Below are positions 1-9,840 of a stretch of DNA of 64,000 nt, one piece after another; the stretch's first letter is position 1, and each line of letters begins with the position of its first letter. The DNA is from Argyresthia goedartella (taxonomy: Eukaryota > Arthropoda > Insecta > Lepidoptera > Argyresthiidae). A model generated the notes under the pieces. That model worked only from the letters and a program-made list of their open reading frames with translations, ran no database searches and was not told the DNA's origin. Position numbers and translations under genes: made by a program. Location: contig OX463809.1 in the NCBI GenBank assembly GCA_949825045.1, forward strand, positions 6,289,501-6,353,500, in the 5' to 3' direction.

Positions 1-236
1 ATTGTGCCCACTTTGAGCCAGTTATTCAAAACTTCATTTTGAGCGACATGGGGCTTGCGTATAGCCGCAGCTATGGACTAATGAAGGTTTCCACACGATG
101 TTTTCCATCACCGTTATAACGTCCATATAATGTACTCAAGATAAATTAATAATCTCATTAGTACATGTTCAGGAATCGAACCTGCATCTCCTGTGTGAGA
201 AGCAAGCGTGAAACCCATTAGACCACGGAGCTCTTA
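1..236 (-). mobile_element. tRNA-derived SINE, minus orientation
   Basis: Read on the minus strand, positions 236 to about 160 form a tRNA-like head with an internal pol III B box (plus strand GGAATCGAACC at 172-182) and an A-box-like block near 220-232. The body that follows ends in a tail with a short 'ATTGTGCCCAC' block at the window edge, so the element probably continues to the left. Related heads occur at 24853 (plus) and 33182 (minus), and related tails at 16335, 33025 and 55672. No tRNA acceptor stem is formed, so it is not a tRNA gene. Confidence 0.7.
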
Positions 237-1063
237 TATCAAGCTTTTATATCATAATAAATTGTGTGATTTAATCACAGGATTTAATTAATTGATGGGT
301 TTATTATCAGATCAGCTGATTTTCATGACATGGAGCTCCATGTCGTCTCATGATATGAACGTCACATCGTAAAATAGTTAAATTTTACGAATAAACAAAT
401 GTACTTCATTTTTACAATGTTTTTGTTGTTGTGACCCGTATGCTAGATGACAATTGGTATACTTTTAAAATAATTATCTATAAATATATATTTTTTGGTT
501 ATTAACCAAGAAAAGTAGGATGACCATGACACGGGAGTCGGTGGACTACTATTGGTATCCGAGTATTATATTGTAGAGACTTTTATTATCCTCATTATTA
601 AATGTTGTTTTTATTTGCATGCTCCGGTTTTTCTTCTTCTAAGTTCCAACCTAGCCTCACCTTTCCTATAACGCAACTGAAATTTAGCCACAATAACCTA
701 CTCTAGCCAAGTTTGGCTTTTCATTACTTTCAGTCGCAAGCTCGCCCCGCTGGTTCCACATACACGTTCTAACTTAACCCAACCTACCGAGCCAAATCTA
801 TTGTAAACTTCAACTTCAACTTATTTTTTTTAATTCAAAATAGATTCTTACGAACACTTTTTGAACGTCATTTGAATCTATATAATGTATGGCAGTGGAG
901 AAGAAGCGGCATAAAAAACTCGTACACTGCAAAACGGCCTACTTTTCTGATCTGTTTCTTTTTTTTTTCAAAAATAGGTCTTATGTTACAATCGTGTCAC
1001 CCTACTTTTCGATATGCCGATAGGCTAGTCGTAAATCGTCGAACGTTGGTCTTGAAACGATGT
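237..1063. other. unassigned AT-rich DNA
   Basis: I see no recognisable gene or repeat here. A short reading frame starting at 872 runs into the DNA element downstream and has no recognisable motif. Confidence 0.5.
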
Positions 1064-1071
1064 GGCGGATG

Positions 1072-2476
1072 CACAGACCAGATATCGAGATAGACGCAGC
1101 AAACACGGTAGAATGTATGAGAACCAACCGTGTAACTTTTTCACTACCTACTGTGACGTCACCAGCGCCTTTTAGTGATGGGTTGACATGTTAATCGTGA
1201 AACAGAGTAAAAGGCGCGCCGCCAAATCGATTCAAAATGAGCGCTGTTGTGGGAATCCCCTACCTACCACGACCACGTACCTACCGCGTTGCCTTTTTGT
1301 CAGTAAGCCGGCAGTATTTCGAGCGGGAGATCGTATCGTAGCATCGCACCCAGATATCACATCATAGAGTGTTAAAGTATGTATTTGTCTATAGTACCTA
1401 TTTACCTTTTATTATTCATGTGTAAATCCGTCCAGCCCCCTTATTCAGTAACTCGAATCGATCTTAAACTGTGGAATAGTGTCAGATTTCCCATAGTTAT
1501 GTACAATCAATTAACACTGCGTTGCATTTGACCTGGATTAAAGTTACTAAATAAGGGGGCTGACTAGAATAATGTAGGTAACGTAAAACGGGGTGTATTG
1601 ATAACCAAGGGTAAATAGAAATAACTCTTAGGCCCACTACTTCGTAAAGTATTAGAGAAGAGAGATTGGGAGCTATCTCTATTCTCCCTACTTACTTGTC
1701 AGTCTTGTTCTACCTACCTACTTATCTTTTTTAAATCATTCCTCTGTCTTCTACTCATTCCTCTTGAAGTGAATCGATGTTGTATCGACAGAGGAATGAA
1801 TTACTAATCGATTTTCTATGTAATGCTGAGTTACACGAAAAAAGCTTAAATATTAAGTCATGATTAAACTAATTTATTACGTTATTCTACTACTAAAATA
1901 TAGATTGTAATGAAAATGCAACTCAGAATTATCATTCTTCCGTCAACAAAATCGAATCGTCCAGCGATTTTGCAAGAATCGTCGCATTGTACAACACTAT
2001 CTGATTAAATCGACAGAAAAATGAGCAAATCGACTGTACCATGCAACTGTAAGGTTACCGAAAGTATAGTTTGCTTCACTGTTCATTGAGGGCTACGAAA
2101 GAGATATCCATGAATTGTGTAAAGTGGAAGCAGCAGTGGATGAAGTCCATGGGTAATATACGCTATGGTTCAACCTATCTCAGTAAAAATGGGAGACGCT
2201 ACTCGAAATTAAAAATAATTGATTATTAAATAAGTTAGGCGAATTTCAGAAATAAAATACTTACGTATGAAAGGTAACGCCGTCGTTTTTTTTGGAAACA
2301 ACATAGCTTGAGTTTTTGCAATTCACAACGGATCAGTAAGGCATTTTTATGTTTATTAGCACACGGCTTACATTCGAACAGCCAGAGAGCGACTGAGCCG
2401 GGATAAGTGGAGTCCACCTATTAAAAACACGCGAAGTAGGTAGACTTTCGCTGTCTATCTCGATATCTGGTCTGTG
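1072..2476. mobile_element. non-autonomous DNA transposon with 24-bp TIRs and 8-bp TSD
   Basis: The ends are perfect 24-bp inverted repeats (1072-1095 and 2453-2476; outer bases CACAGACCAG). They are flanked immediately by the same 8 bp, GGCGGATG, at 1064-1071 and 2477-2484. An 8-bp target duplication is usual for hAT and P superfamilies and also occurs in Merlin; the superfamily is not settled by the termini. The 1405-bp interior encodes nothing recognisable: the only notable frame (2235-2417, minus) has no known motif. It is therefore best read as a deletion derivative mobilised in trans. Confidence 0.75.
1433..1562. mobile_element. 130-bp MITE nested in the 8-bp-TSD element
   Basis: Inverted ends CAGCCCCCTTATTCAGTAAC (1433-1452) and its near-complement at 1543-1562 (one mismatch) enclose a short non-coding core. 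The size and structure are those of a MITE. It lies inside the 1072-2476 transposon, so it could be a later insertion or an integral part. No convincing target duplication was seen. Confidence 0.6.
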
Positions 2477-2484
2477 GGCGGATG

Positions 2485-2817
2485 TAACATGGCAGATCAA
2501 GAAATGCCGCTATGTCATGATGTGCCTTTGACGATCGACCGCCGACTTCAATAATATCATGCGACTCAATCAACAGCGGAGCGGCAACGCTCCGTGAAAA
2601 CTGAAAGCAGCTTCATTTGATAGCCGTCTTTTCAAATTACAGTGGGGTCTTTCATTATTGTAAAAAAGCGCGTTATTTTGTACGCTTTTGTGACGACCAC
2701 CTCTGATAAGAAGTAAAGGCGCATTTATAGTTCATAAAAATAACACGCCCGTTTAATTCTTTCCTATAACTCGGTTCATCGAAGTCATTTAGAATACGAG
2801 CATAGGTGAGAAGCTGT
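2485..2817. other. unassigned DNA
   Basis: This is the right flank of the 8-bp-TSD element. No ORF or repeat was recognised. Confidence 0.4.
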
Positions 2818-2965
2818 CATCGGGGATGGAAAACATCGTGAGAAAAGCTTTATATCTCCATTGCTGCTGCGGTAGGCTAGCATCATGTCATCTGCCACGC
2901 AAATGGAGCATTGAATACTGGCTAAACGTTGGCACAACTGTTACTCTACCGATGCCTGTGACGCT
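2818..2965 (+). repeat. SINE 3' body fragment
   Basis: The segment begins with a GATGGAAAACATCGTGAG block and ends with 'ACTGGCTAAACGTTGGCAC' and a degenerate 'CTCTACCGATGCC' block. These match in order the SINE body seen at 55672-55800. No tRNA-like head is present, so it is a truncated or degraded copy. Confidence 0.55.
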
Positions 2966-3083
2966 ATTTTATTATTAAATCCTTTATTGCATAAAACAAC
3001 AGTAAAACAATTGAGGCAGTGGGAAATGAAATTTACAAAGGCGGGCTTATTCCTAAAATAAATCTCTTCCAACCAACCCAGTT
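2966..3083 (-). repeat. LINE 3'-end fragment
   Basis: The plus strand carries TTTATTGCA followed by an 'AAGGCGGGCTTATTCC' block and 'CTCTTCCAACCAACCC'. Related blocks occur at 26515-26610, 31260-31320 and 49320-49370, which marks a dispersed LINE 3' end in minus orientation. It stops at the copia target duplication, so the copia element may have inserted beside or within it. Confidence 0.45.
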
Positions 3084-3088
3084 TTAAG

Positions 3089-3291
3089 TGTTGTAGATAC
3101 TGCTATAATCATTGTTGTGTAGACTCTTTTAAGTTTACTTCATAAATCTCAGACATATTCTTTCTGACACATTCTCTAATATTCAATGTTTGTATTTAGA
3201 TTTATCTTTGTCACTTCAAAATAAACATTCCAAGCAATCACACCAATATTTTCATTCCCATATTAGACCACTATATTTCCAAATTACAACA
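3089..3291 (+). repeat. copia 5' LTR (203 bp)
   Basis: It begins TGTTGTAGATACTGC and ends TTACAACA, the same as the outer parts of the split 3' LTR (5119-5129 and 6497-6693), with a few base differences between the copies. The sequence just inside the LTR (from 3292, ATTATCAGCACGA) resembles the complement of the anticodon arm of tRNA-Ile. That would suit a half-tRNA primer of the kind known for Drosophila copia; this part is recalled rather than aligned and is weak. Confidence 0.85.
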
Positions 3292-3315
3292 CATTATCAG
3301 CACGAAATGTGGTAA

Positions 3316-4726
3316 ATGGTTACATGGTTAATGTTAATGTGTATTTTGTGTGTAACAGGCCCAAGTGGCTTAGTTAGGACATCTGCAGGCATATCACTTC
3401 AAAATAAACATTCCAAGCAATCACACCAATATTTTCATTCCCATATTAGACCACTATATTTCCAAATTACAGAGCAACCCTTTGGATTTATACAAAAAGG
3501 CAAGGAAAACAAGGTTTGTTTGCTGAAGAAATCCCTCTATGGCCTTAAGCAGGCCCCTCGAGCTTGGAACAAAAAGTTAAATTTGAAGGCGAAGGAAGCA
3601 ATTTTTGTTGGTTATGCTGAAAATCCTAACACCTATATTTTTAGGGATCCATCTAACCCACGACATGTGTTTATGTCCAGAGATGCAACCTTTTTCGAAA
3701 CTAGCTTTACGATGTTAAAGCAGAGGCAAGTGGAGCCTGTAATGCAGTCAGACCCTATATTATTACTCGAAGAAAGAGATCCTGAGACCGAAGACTGTCA
3801 ATTCTTTGACTGTGTTCAGAGTGGTGGTCTTCCCGAAGCTGGATCACCTCGACCGGTAAATCAACAAAGTGCGGAAGCATCGGAAACTATTGTAGAACAA
3901 AGTCCCCCTATTGAGGATGTGGAGCCAGCAAGTTTGGACGAGGAACAACCTGCCCGTGAGCAGAGGTACCCCTCAAGAAATAGGAAACCACCTGATTTCC
4001 TGGCATATAATGTATCATCGGTTGATGCCAGCGATCCAACGACATACTATGAAGCTACTTATGCCGAGGATGCTGATAAATGGCACCACGCGATGGCAAT
4101 CGAGTATAACTCGTTGAGCAAACTTCACACTTGGGACTTAGTTGATCGACCAACCAAAAAGGTTATACCCTGTAAATGGGTTTATAGAATTAAAAAGGAT
4201 GCATATGGGAATATTACGAAGTATAAAGCGCGACTAGTCGTCAAGGGTTTTCATCAAGTAAAAGACATTGACTACGACGAAACTTTTGCGCCCGTGATCC
4301 GTCATTCTTCTCTTCGCACCTTATTTGCTTTAGTTGCGGAGATGGGTCTAAACATGAAGCATCTAGACGTTGATACAGCGTTCCTAAATGGAGATTTGGA
4401 AGAAGAAGTCTTTATGGAGCAACCCTTTGGATTTATACAAAAAGGCAAGGAAAACAAGGTTTGTTTGCTGAAGAAATCCCTCTATGGCCTTAAGCAGGCC
4501 CCTCGAGCTTGGAACAAAAAGTTAAATGACACATTATTAAAAATAGGTTTTATAGGAACTCCTTCAGAGCCCTGCGTGTATACTAAACTTTTTGGTCAAG
4601 AACTCGTAATCTTGGGTATATTTGTCGATGATATTATTGTCTTTCATAAATCTGATTTGACGTTTGACATTGTCAAGAAAAATTTGTCAACATTCTTTGG
4701 AATCAAAGACCTGAGAATCAAGGAAG
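3316..4726 (+). pseudogene. scrambled copia pol: integrase C-terminus and reverse transcriptase
   Basis: One open frame crosses several joined pieces. Positions 3344-3397 are an exact inverted copy of 4992-5045 (the end of pol). Positions 3395-3471 are a 77-bp LTR fragment. Positions 3472-3582 exactly duplicate RT sequence 4417-4527. From 3583 the frame is genuine copia pol: the integrase C-terminal FVGYAENPNTYIF block, a hinge rich in acidic residues and YPSRNRKPPDF, and then the RT domain from about 4075 (CKWVYRIKKDA, KARLVVKGFHQ, YGLKQAPRAW and FVDDIIVF, the catalytic DD pair near 4627). The RT is cut at about 4726 by a deletion that joins it out of frame to RNase H. The fusion cannot give a working polyprotein. 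RT normally copies element RNA in cytoplasmic particles. Confidence 0.88.
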
Positions 4727-5077
4727 CAACCTACTGTCGCTCTGTCGTCCACGGAAGCGGAATATATGGCGCTAGCGTCCGCCACAAAGGAAGCGTGTTA
4801 TTTACGTCGATTCGTTCACGAAATAACAGGTAAACTTACCCCAGTTAGGTTAGCTTCTGACAGCCAGAGTGCCATCAACCTCGTTCGAAATCCAATACAC
4901 CACAACAGGACGAAGCATATAGATACCAGATTTCACTTTATCAGGGAAAAGGTATCCTGTAATATTGTTGTTCTCGAATAATTATGTAGTAGTGATATGC
5001 CTGCAGATGTCCTAACTAAGCCACTTGGGCCTGTTACACACAAAAGGTGTATAGTTGGTTTAGGACTACAAACTTAA
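4727..5077 (+). pseudogene. copia RNase H and C-terminus of pol
   Basis: In this frame the sequence reads QPTVALSSTEAEYMALAS, the start of the Ty1/copia RNase H with its acidic residues, then DSQSAINLVRNP, HIDTRFHFIRE and, past a stop, ADVLTKPLGP, the usual end of copia pol. The frame differs from that of the RT just upstream because of the deletion at about 4726. A TAA at 4979-4981 interrupts the frame where the family has an aromatic residue, and the frame then stays open to TAA at 5075-5077. RNase H degrades the RNA strand during reverse transcription; this copy is inactive. A purine-rich tract (5108-5117) precedes the 3' LTR. Confidence 0.85.
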
Positions 5078-5129
5078 GTTTTTTTTGTTTGTCGAGCACA
5101 ACATCGATTAAGGGCGGCTGTTGTAGATA

Positions 5130-6496
5130 ATAATAATAATAAAATAATAATAAATAATAATAGTTTATTTACAGAAATAAATGTACATTACAAGCTTGTT
5201 TAGCAAGGTAAACAAGGGATGTATCGCTACTCCCTAAAATAGGGCGAAACCCTGTGTTTTAGGATAAGTTGCTGCTACTTCCCACAAGAATAAATGCCTC
5301 AGATTTAAATACTACATAGTGTATAAACAATGTGAAATTTTAAATAAAAATATAACTTCTGACATTTAAAAATATAAGATCAGCAAAAACGTAATAGTTT
5401 GGTGTGTAGTGTTGGTGATTTATGTTAGTGGGAGAGAATATGGGGAGTGTGGTGAGTGTGTGATTGGAAGTAATGAGGTGTGTAGTGCCTGTGAGAGTTA
5501 TGTAATGTGACTATTATTTTGATATAAATATAATTGGACTTGTGTTAGACGATCATAAGTTTTTTTCAGTCATCATATGTTTGTGTGCGCAACCAAAGAC
5601 GTATGTTTTTATTATTATCAAATGTGTTATTAGACCTAAGGTCAATGTGCTTACTCAGATTATTATAAATATAGGGTCCCAGAAATTTAAAAAATCGCTG
5701 CATAAATTTGGTTCGTACTAATACTATGTGAAATACTTTATCTCTTCTTCTTTTAGTACGTGAGTTATTTTGATGTGGGGAATTGTTTTTGTGTTGTTTC
5801 AGAACAATGCTATGTATAAACAGCTGTCTAACCGAGAGGACATCACAGAAGCTGTACAATTCAGTTGTAGGGAAACAATATGGTTTAAATGTACACACCT
5901 TCAAGACCGCTCTTTGAGCCCGCTCAAGTTGCAAAAGTGTACTCCTATGAGTACCTCCCCAACTGGAGATGCAGTATCGTAAGAGTGATTCACATGATGC
6001 CACATATATCCTTTTCATCAGAAGCGGTTCAGCCACATGTCTAAGACCCTTAAAGATATAAGTCAGTTTCCTAACCTTGGAGCTGAGCATTTGAATGTGA
6101 ATTTGGAAATTTAGGTTAGAATCGAGCATGATACCTAGATATCTCATTGAGGATGTCCGTTCTAAGGGTCCACAGCCGCAGAAGCCAGCAACAGAATCAG
6201 CACACTCATGAGCAACTAAGCTGAAATCATTTGTTGGTTGGGTTGAGTTATTAATCGAGAAGGTAATGAATTTGGTTTTTGCGGTATTCAAAGATAAAAT
6301 ATTTTGTTGTAGCCAATCTACGACTTCATTGAGGCCAGCTTGTGCACAGGAATTTACCTCTTCCCAACATGAACCCGAGAAAAGTAATGCGGTATCATCG
6401 GCATATGCCACAATTTTGCATTGGGGCAACTCAAGACAACAGAGCTCATTTATGTAGATTGTGAATAGTAGGTCCAAGTATGCTGCCCTGAGGGTA
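5130..6496 (-). mobile_element. 5'-truncated LINE inserted into the copia 3' LTR
   Basis: Read on the minus strand it starts inside an RT domain at 6496 and ends in a TTA-rich simple repeat tail (5130-5160). Its 5' truncation, terminal simple repeat and short AGATA target duplication are the signature of target-primed reverse transcription. It must be younger than the copia element whose LTR it splits. Confidence 0.85.
5566..6495 (-). pseudogene. LINE reverse transcriptase, C-terminal part (Jockey/CR1-like group)
   Basis: The minus-strand frame from 6477 reads LLFTIYINELC, then the catalytic box AYADDTALLF, LNTAKTKFI (an RT thumb-side motif), MRYLGIMLDSNL, and a C-terminal tail with FKFLGPYIYNNLSK. 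Just upstream, the conserved PQGSILGP motif can be read at about 6463-6490, but one base is missing between it and the LLFTIYI block, so the domain is frameshifted. The N-terminal endonuclease and RT fingers are lost by 5' truncation. The 3' UTR (5130-5565) is non-coding. Clade assignment within the Jockey/CR1 group is not certain. Confidence 0.85.
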
Positions 6497-6698
6497 AGAT
6501 ACTGCTATAATCATTGTTGTGTAGACTCTTTTAAGTTTATTTCATAAATCTCAGACATATTCTTTCTGACATATTTTCTAATATTCAATATTTGTATTTA
6601 GATTTATCTGTGTCACTTCAAAATAAACATTCCAAGCAATCACACCAAAATTTTCATTCCCATATTAGACCACTATATTTCCAAATTACAACATTAAG

Positions 6699-6935
6699 TA
6701 CTCCTATATGATTTATTCCTGCATATTTATTGGCATATAATGTATGTAAATTTTGTACTTTTTAAGCACGATTAATATTTTAAACAGATCTAAACATCAA
6801 TGTGTGGCAATTTTTTCGTACTGCTTCTCCCACAGTGGTTCAATGTTGAGAAGTGGCAAAGAAAATGACGTGTTTTAAGTAAATTGTTTGATATCTACAG
6901 AAATAAAGACATTTTATTTGATATCTCATGTCAAC
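6699..6935 (+). repeat. LINE 3' UTR fragment
   Basis: The order of blocks TTATTCCTGC, TAAGCACGAT, AGATCTAAA, CTTCTCCCACAGTGGTTCAA and ATATCTACAGAAATAAAG matches the 3' UTR of the LINE family seen in full at 63120-63365. It is a diverged, plus-oriented tail. Confidence 0.6.
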
Positions 6936-7445
6936 TATGGTTTTAAGAATAGTTTGGTTCTACTGTATTCACATTGCAAAGTTAGCCAAGGGGCTACTTA
7001 GTCGAAGCCAACCAAAATACGCTGAGCATTAAAAACTAGCAAGAAAACTAGACAATACGGCTAAAATAAAACATACCGTATTTCACAGGGAATCTTGCCT
7101 CTCGACCTGTTCCTCCGAATTAGTTGAGACAAAGCGACGCTGCCAGCAACGGGAAATGCATCTCGTAAGACAATGCTACTATGAAGCTACGGTACTATGC
7201 ATTTAACAACTCTTATTAAAGACCACTTCCTATAAGTCAGGCGGTCGGTTAGTGTAAATTGCATTCGCTTAGATAGTGTCGTACACCCGCACGCAAATGT
7301 GGATATAATCCTTATACGGACTTGGTTATTATATATCTTAATAAGATAATTTAGAGAGTAGGTCATAAAAGAAATTAAAGAGAGAAATAAGAATAAGTCC
7401 GATTTAATTTTACAAAAGTGTTATATTTACCTACCTAAATACATA
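6936..7445. other. unassigned DNA
   Basis: About 500 bp with no recognised ORF or repeat lie between a LINE tail and the mariner copy. Confidence 0.4.
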
Positions 7446-8746
7446 GTCAGGTCATAAGTTCTGTCACATGTGCAATATGAAATAATTTAGACATGTTTAT
7501 TATTTATGTAAACATTTATATGGCAAAATTAACTTAATAAAACATAGATTCTTATGGTAATAAAGTTTATTCAAAATTACCCCCGCGATTTTGAATAAAG
7601 GCCTTCATTCTGCGCGGCCAGTCGTCTATCGCAGCACGAACGAGGTCCATGTCAATATCGGCGGCTGCCTTAATCAAGGATGCCTTGAGTGACTCCAAAT
7701 CAGGATGAGGCTTTGAGCAGGCCTTTTCCTCCAAGTGTTGCCATATCTTGTAATCTAACGGACTCAAATCTGGACTGGAGGAGGGCCAGTCTTCGTGCCG
7801 GATGAAGTCGATTTCACGCGCCGCCAGCCAGTCTTGTGTGCTTTTCGCTCTATGAGCTGGCGCAGAATCTTGTTGGAATACCCAGTGCCTGTTATTAAAC
7901 ATGGTATGAGAAACAGGTTCCACAAGGTTCTTGAGGACTGTATTTTGATACACAACTGCATTCGTTTTTACGCCTTTCTCACAAAAATGTACCTCAGTTA
8001 AGCCCCAATAAGAGACTCCTAACCAAACCATGAGCGAGGATGGAAAATGACCTCGTTGGACACGCGGAATAAGGTTGTTCGCTTCTTCACTGCTGTGTGC
8101 GTACACCTTATCATTTTGTTTGTTGTAGCTCTCTTCCACGGTGAAAATTTTTTCATCCGAAAAAAGAATTTCCCGATGCTTTTTTCCCGCGTACCGCTTC
8201 AACAAAGCGCGGCATCTCTTCAGTCTCAGGTCCATTAAACGAGCGTCCAAACGATGTCCTGTTTTTCTTCGATATGCCCTAAGCCCTAAGTCTTCATTTT
8301 ACACCCTTTTCACCGTGGTCCTGCTTAACCCCATCTGAAGGGCCAACAGTTTCTGCTTACGTATGGAATTTCTTTGAATTCGTGCCTTCACAGCTTTTAT
8401 CACTGCTGGAGTCCTAACAGAGCGAGGGCGACCACTTCTTGACCTGTCATCTACACTAGAGTCTTCATTGTATCGTTTTATGGTACGATAAACGAATCTT
8501 TTGGTTATATTCAAATTTTTCAGTAAGTCGAAAATCTGAATTGGCGCGTAACCGCAACGATGCAACGCAATAACTGCGACACGGTCTTCTTTAAGTGTCC
8601 ACTCCATATTTAAAAATGAGGAAAATTCTAAAAAGTACACATTTTTATTTTCATGAAAAATTTTAAATTCGAATTCAATAAACTTTTTTGTGGCCAGCTT
8701 TCTAAATTCAAAAGTTTTTATTGTGTGACAGAACTTATGACCTGAC
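7446..8746 (-). mobile_element. maT-type (DD37D) mariner, copy 1
   Basis: The 1301-bp element has matching inverted ends of 23 bp (7446-7468 and 8724-8746, outer bases GTCAGGTCATAAGTTC). The left flank is TA, the usual mariner target, but the right flank is TT, so one side has mutated or the exact edge is ambiguous. It carries a single transposase gene in minus orientation with one nonsense codon. A second copy at 41741-43038 is clearly the same family. Confidence 0.9.
7567..8607 (-). pseudogene. maT mariner transposase with one nonsense codon
   Basis: The frame matches the intact copy at 41880-42920 over its whole length (possible upstream ATG at 8640). It contains an N-terminal helix-turn-helix region with RSGRPRSVRTPAV between the two DNA-binding motifs, then the catalytic motifs LFSDEKIF, VFQQDSAPAH and SPDLSPLDYKIW. 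The spacing from the second to the third Asp is 37 residues. A TAA at 8299-8301 stands where the other copy has a Leu codon (TTA), so the protein would stop after 113 codons counted from the first ATG, before the catalytic domain. No frameshift was seen. It retains the Trp after DYKI that copy 2 has lost. Confidence 0.9.
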
Positions 8747-8860
8747 TTTGTATATATAAGACAGCGACTGACCCCTGGATGTCCTGAGTATTGTTACTAT
8801 GCAGAGCCGGTAGCCGGTAGTCGGTGGAGCGCAGATGGTATGGACAGCGGCTCGTGGTGG

Positions 8861-9000
8861 TCAGGGCCGTATCGGTGTTTAGGGCCGTGTAGCGGTGATT
8901 AGGCCTGTGTAGCGGTGATCAGGCCTGTATAGCGGTGATCAGACCTGTGTAGCGGTGGTGAGGCCTATGTAGCGGTGGTCAGGTCCGTGAAGTGGTGGTC
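8861..9000 (+). repeat. 20-bp minisatellite, 7 units
   Basis: Seven head-to-tail 20-bp units in exact register, e.g. AGGCCTGTGTAGCGGTGATC at 8901-8920. Substitutions vary between units, and the first unit (8861-8880) is the most diverged. There are no spacers, so it is not a CRISPR. It starts about 115 bp beyond the mariner right end. Confidence 0.9.
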
Positions 9001-9616
9001 AGGACGCAACGTGCGGGACCACTGATTCGTTGACATTCACTTTATTGGGGGACACACAAACTTCACTTTTTAGCAGGAATGAGAAATAACTTCTTCTTTT
9101 TTCAACGTTACCCAGGCAGTTGAGCCCGGGTATCTGACCACTGAGTTCTTCTCAATTCAAAGATTTGGAGACGAAAGAGTACTTTCTTGGTTTTCCAAGT
9201 CTGAGAAAAACTGTCTTTCATTCTAATCTTCCAAACTTCAAACATGTTTTTCGATTTTTAATTTGACGTTATTCAACCCAAGGGGCCAGCAAGAGCCATA
9301 GATAAAGATTATATGAAGCGTATAAAAAACATAGATAAAATAGCATGTTGTCAAAAACTAATGCTGTCAAAGATGTAAACAATAACAATTTTCTTAGTTA
9401 ATTCTACTAACAAAACTGGAAATCAAGTCCATTACCTGAGTTGTTTGCGAGGTTGGACTATAATCAGACGACATTACTTGAGTGCAAGGGTCTGGTCCTA
9501 TAAAACGTGAAGAGGATATCACACCAATTTTCAAACCCTGCCTGACTTTGATGAGTCATTTTAGGGTACAGTGGTTAGTGTAGCGAAAACCCTACAACAT
9601 TCCATGCGGCACGATA
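9001..9616. other. unassigned DNA
   Basis: No recognisable gene or repeat between the minisatellite and the gypsy composite. Confidence 0.4.
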
Positions 9617-9620
9617 GTAT

Positions 9621-9840
9621 TGTTACGCCGGTAGGTTAGGTCAAAAACTTTGAACGTCAATTTCAGTGCTGTAGAGGCGTTTTCAGCGGGCTGAAAAGTC
9701 ATTTCAGGCCGTTTCAGAAGTTACATTTTAACTGCGATCGAGTGCTAGTACAAGGATAATCGGAAAGAAAGACTCTTCGTGTGAATAGTGAGCGCATAAT
9801 TAGTGAAATAGTGTGTGTGTTTTAGTGGATTTTATGTACA
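9621..9840 (+). repeat. gypsy LTR1, truncated at its 3' end
   Basis: It matches the first 220 bp of LTR3 (13946-14165), starting TGTTACGCCGG. It then breaks directly into integrase coding sequence at 9841, so its last 104 bp, the primer site, gag and the start of the integrase are all missing from the left unit. Confidence 0.9.

Larger units (their letters stand above)
3089..6693 (+). mobile_element. copia (Ty1/copia) LTR retrotransposon, rearranged, with nested LINE
   Basis: The ends are 203-bp LTRs starting TGTTGTAGATAC and ending ACAACA, flanked by a 5-bp target duplication TTAAG (3084-3088 and 6694-6698). The interior carries copia-type pol pieces: integrase C-terminus, reverse transcriptase (RT) and RNase H. 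The internal region is far shorter than a full copia element (normally near 4-5 kb). The gag, protease and most of the integrase are gone and replaced by scrambled pieces of the element itself. A LINE splits the 3' LTR. The intact TSD shows that the scrambled form arrived as one insertion, so the rearrangement probably predates or accompanied integration. Confidence 0.9.
5119..6693 (+). repeat. copia 3' LTR, split by a LINE
   Basis: The first 11 bp of the LTR lie at 5119-5129 and the remainder at 6497-6693. Between them is a LINE in minus orientation. The 5 bp AGATA occur on both sides (5125-5129 and 6497-6501), as expected for a LINE target duplication. The LTR end ACAACA is followed by the copia TSD TTAAG. 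Confidence 0.85.

Noticed and set aside
8861..9000. CRISPR-like regular repeats
   Set aside because: Units are contiguous with no spacers and the context is eukaryotic; it is a minisatellite.
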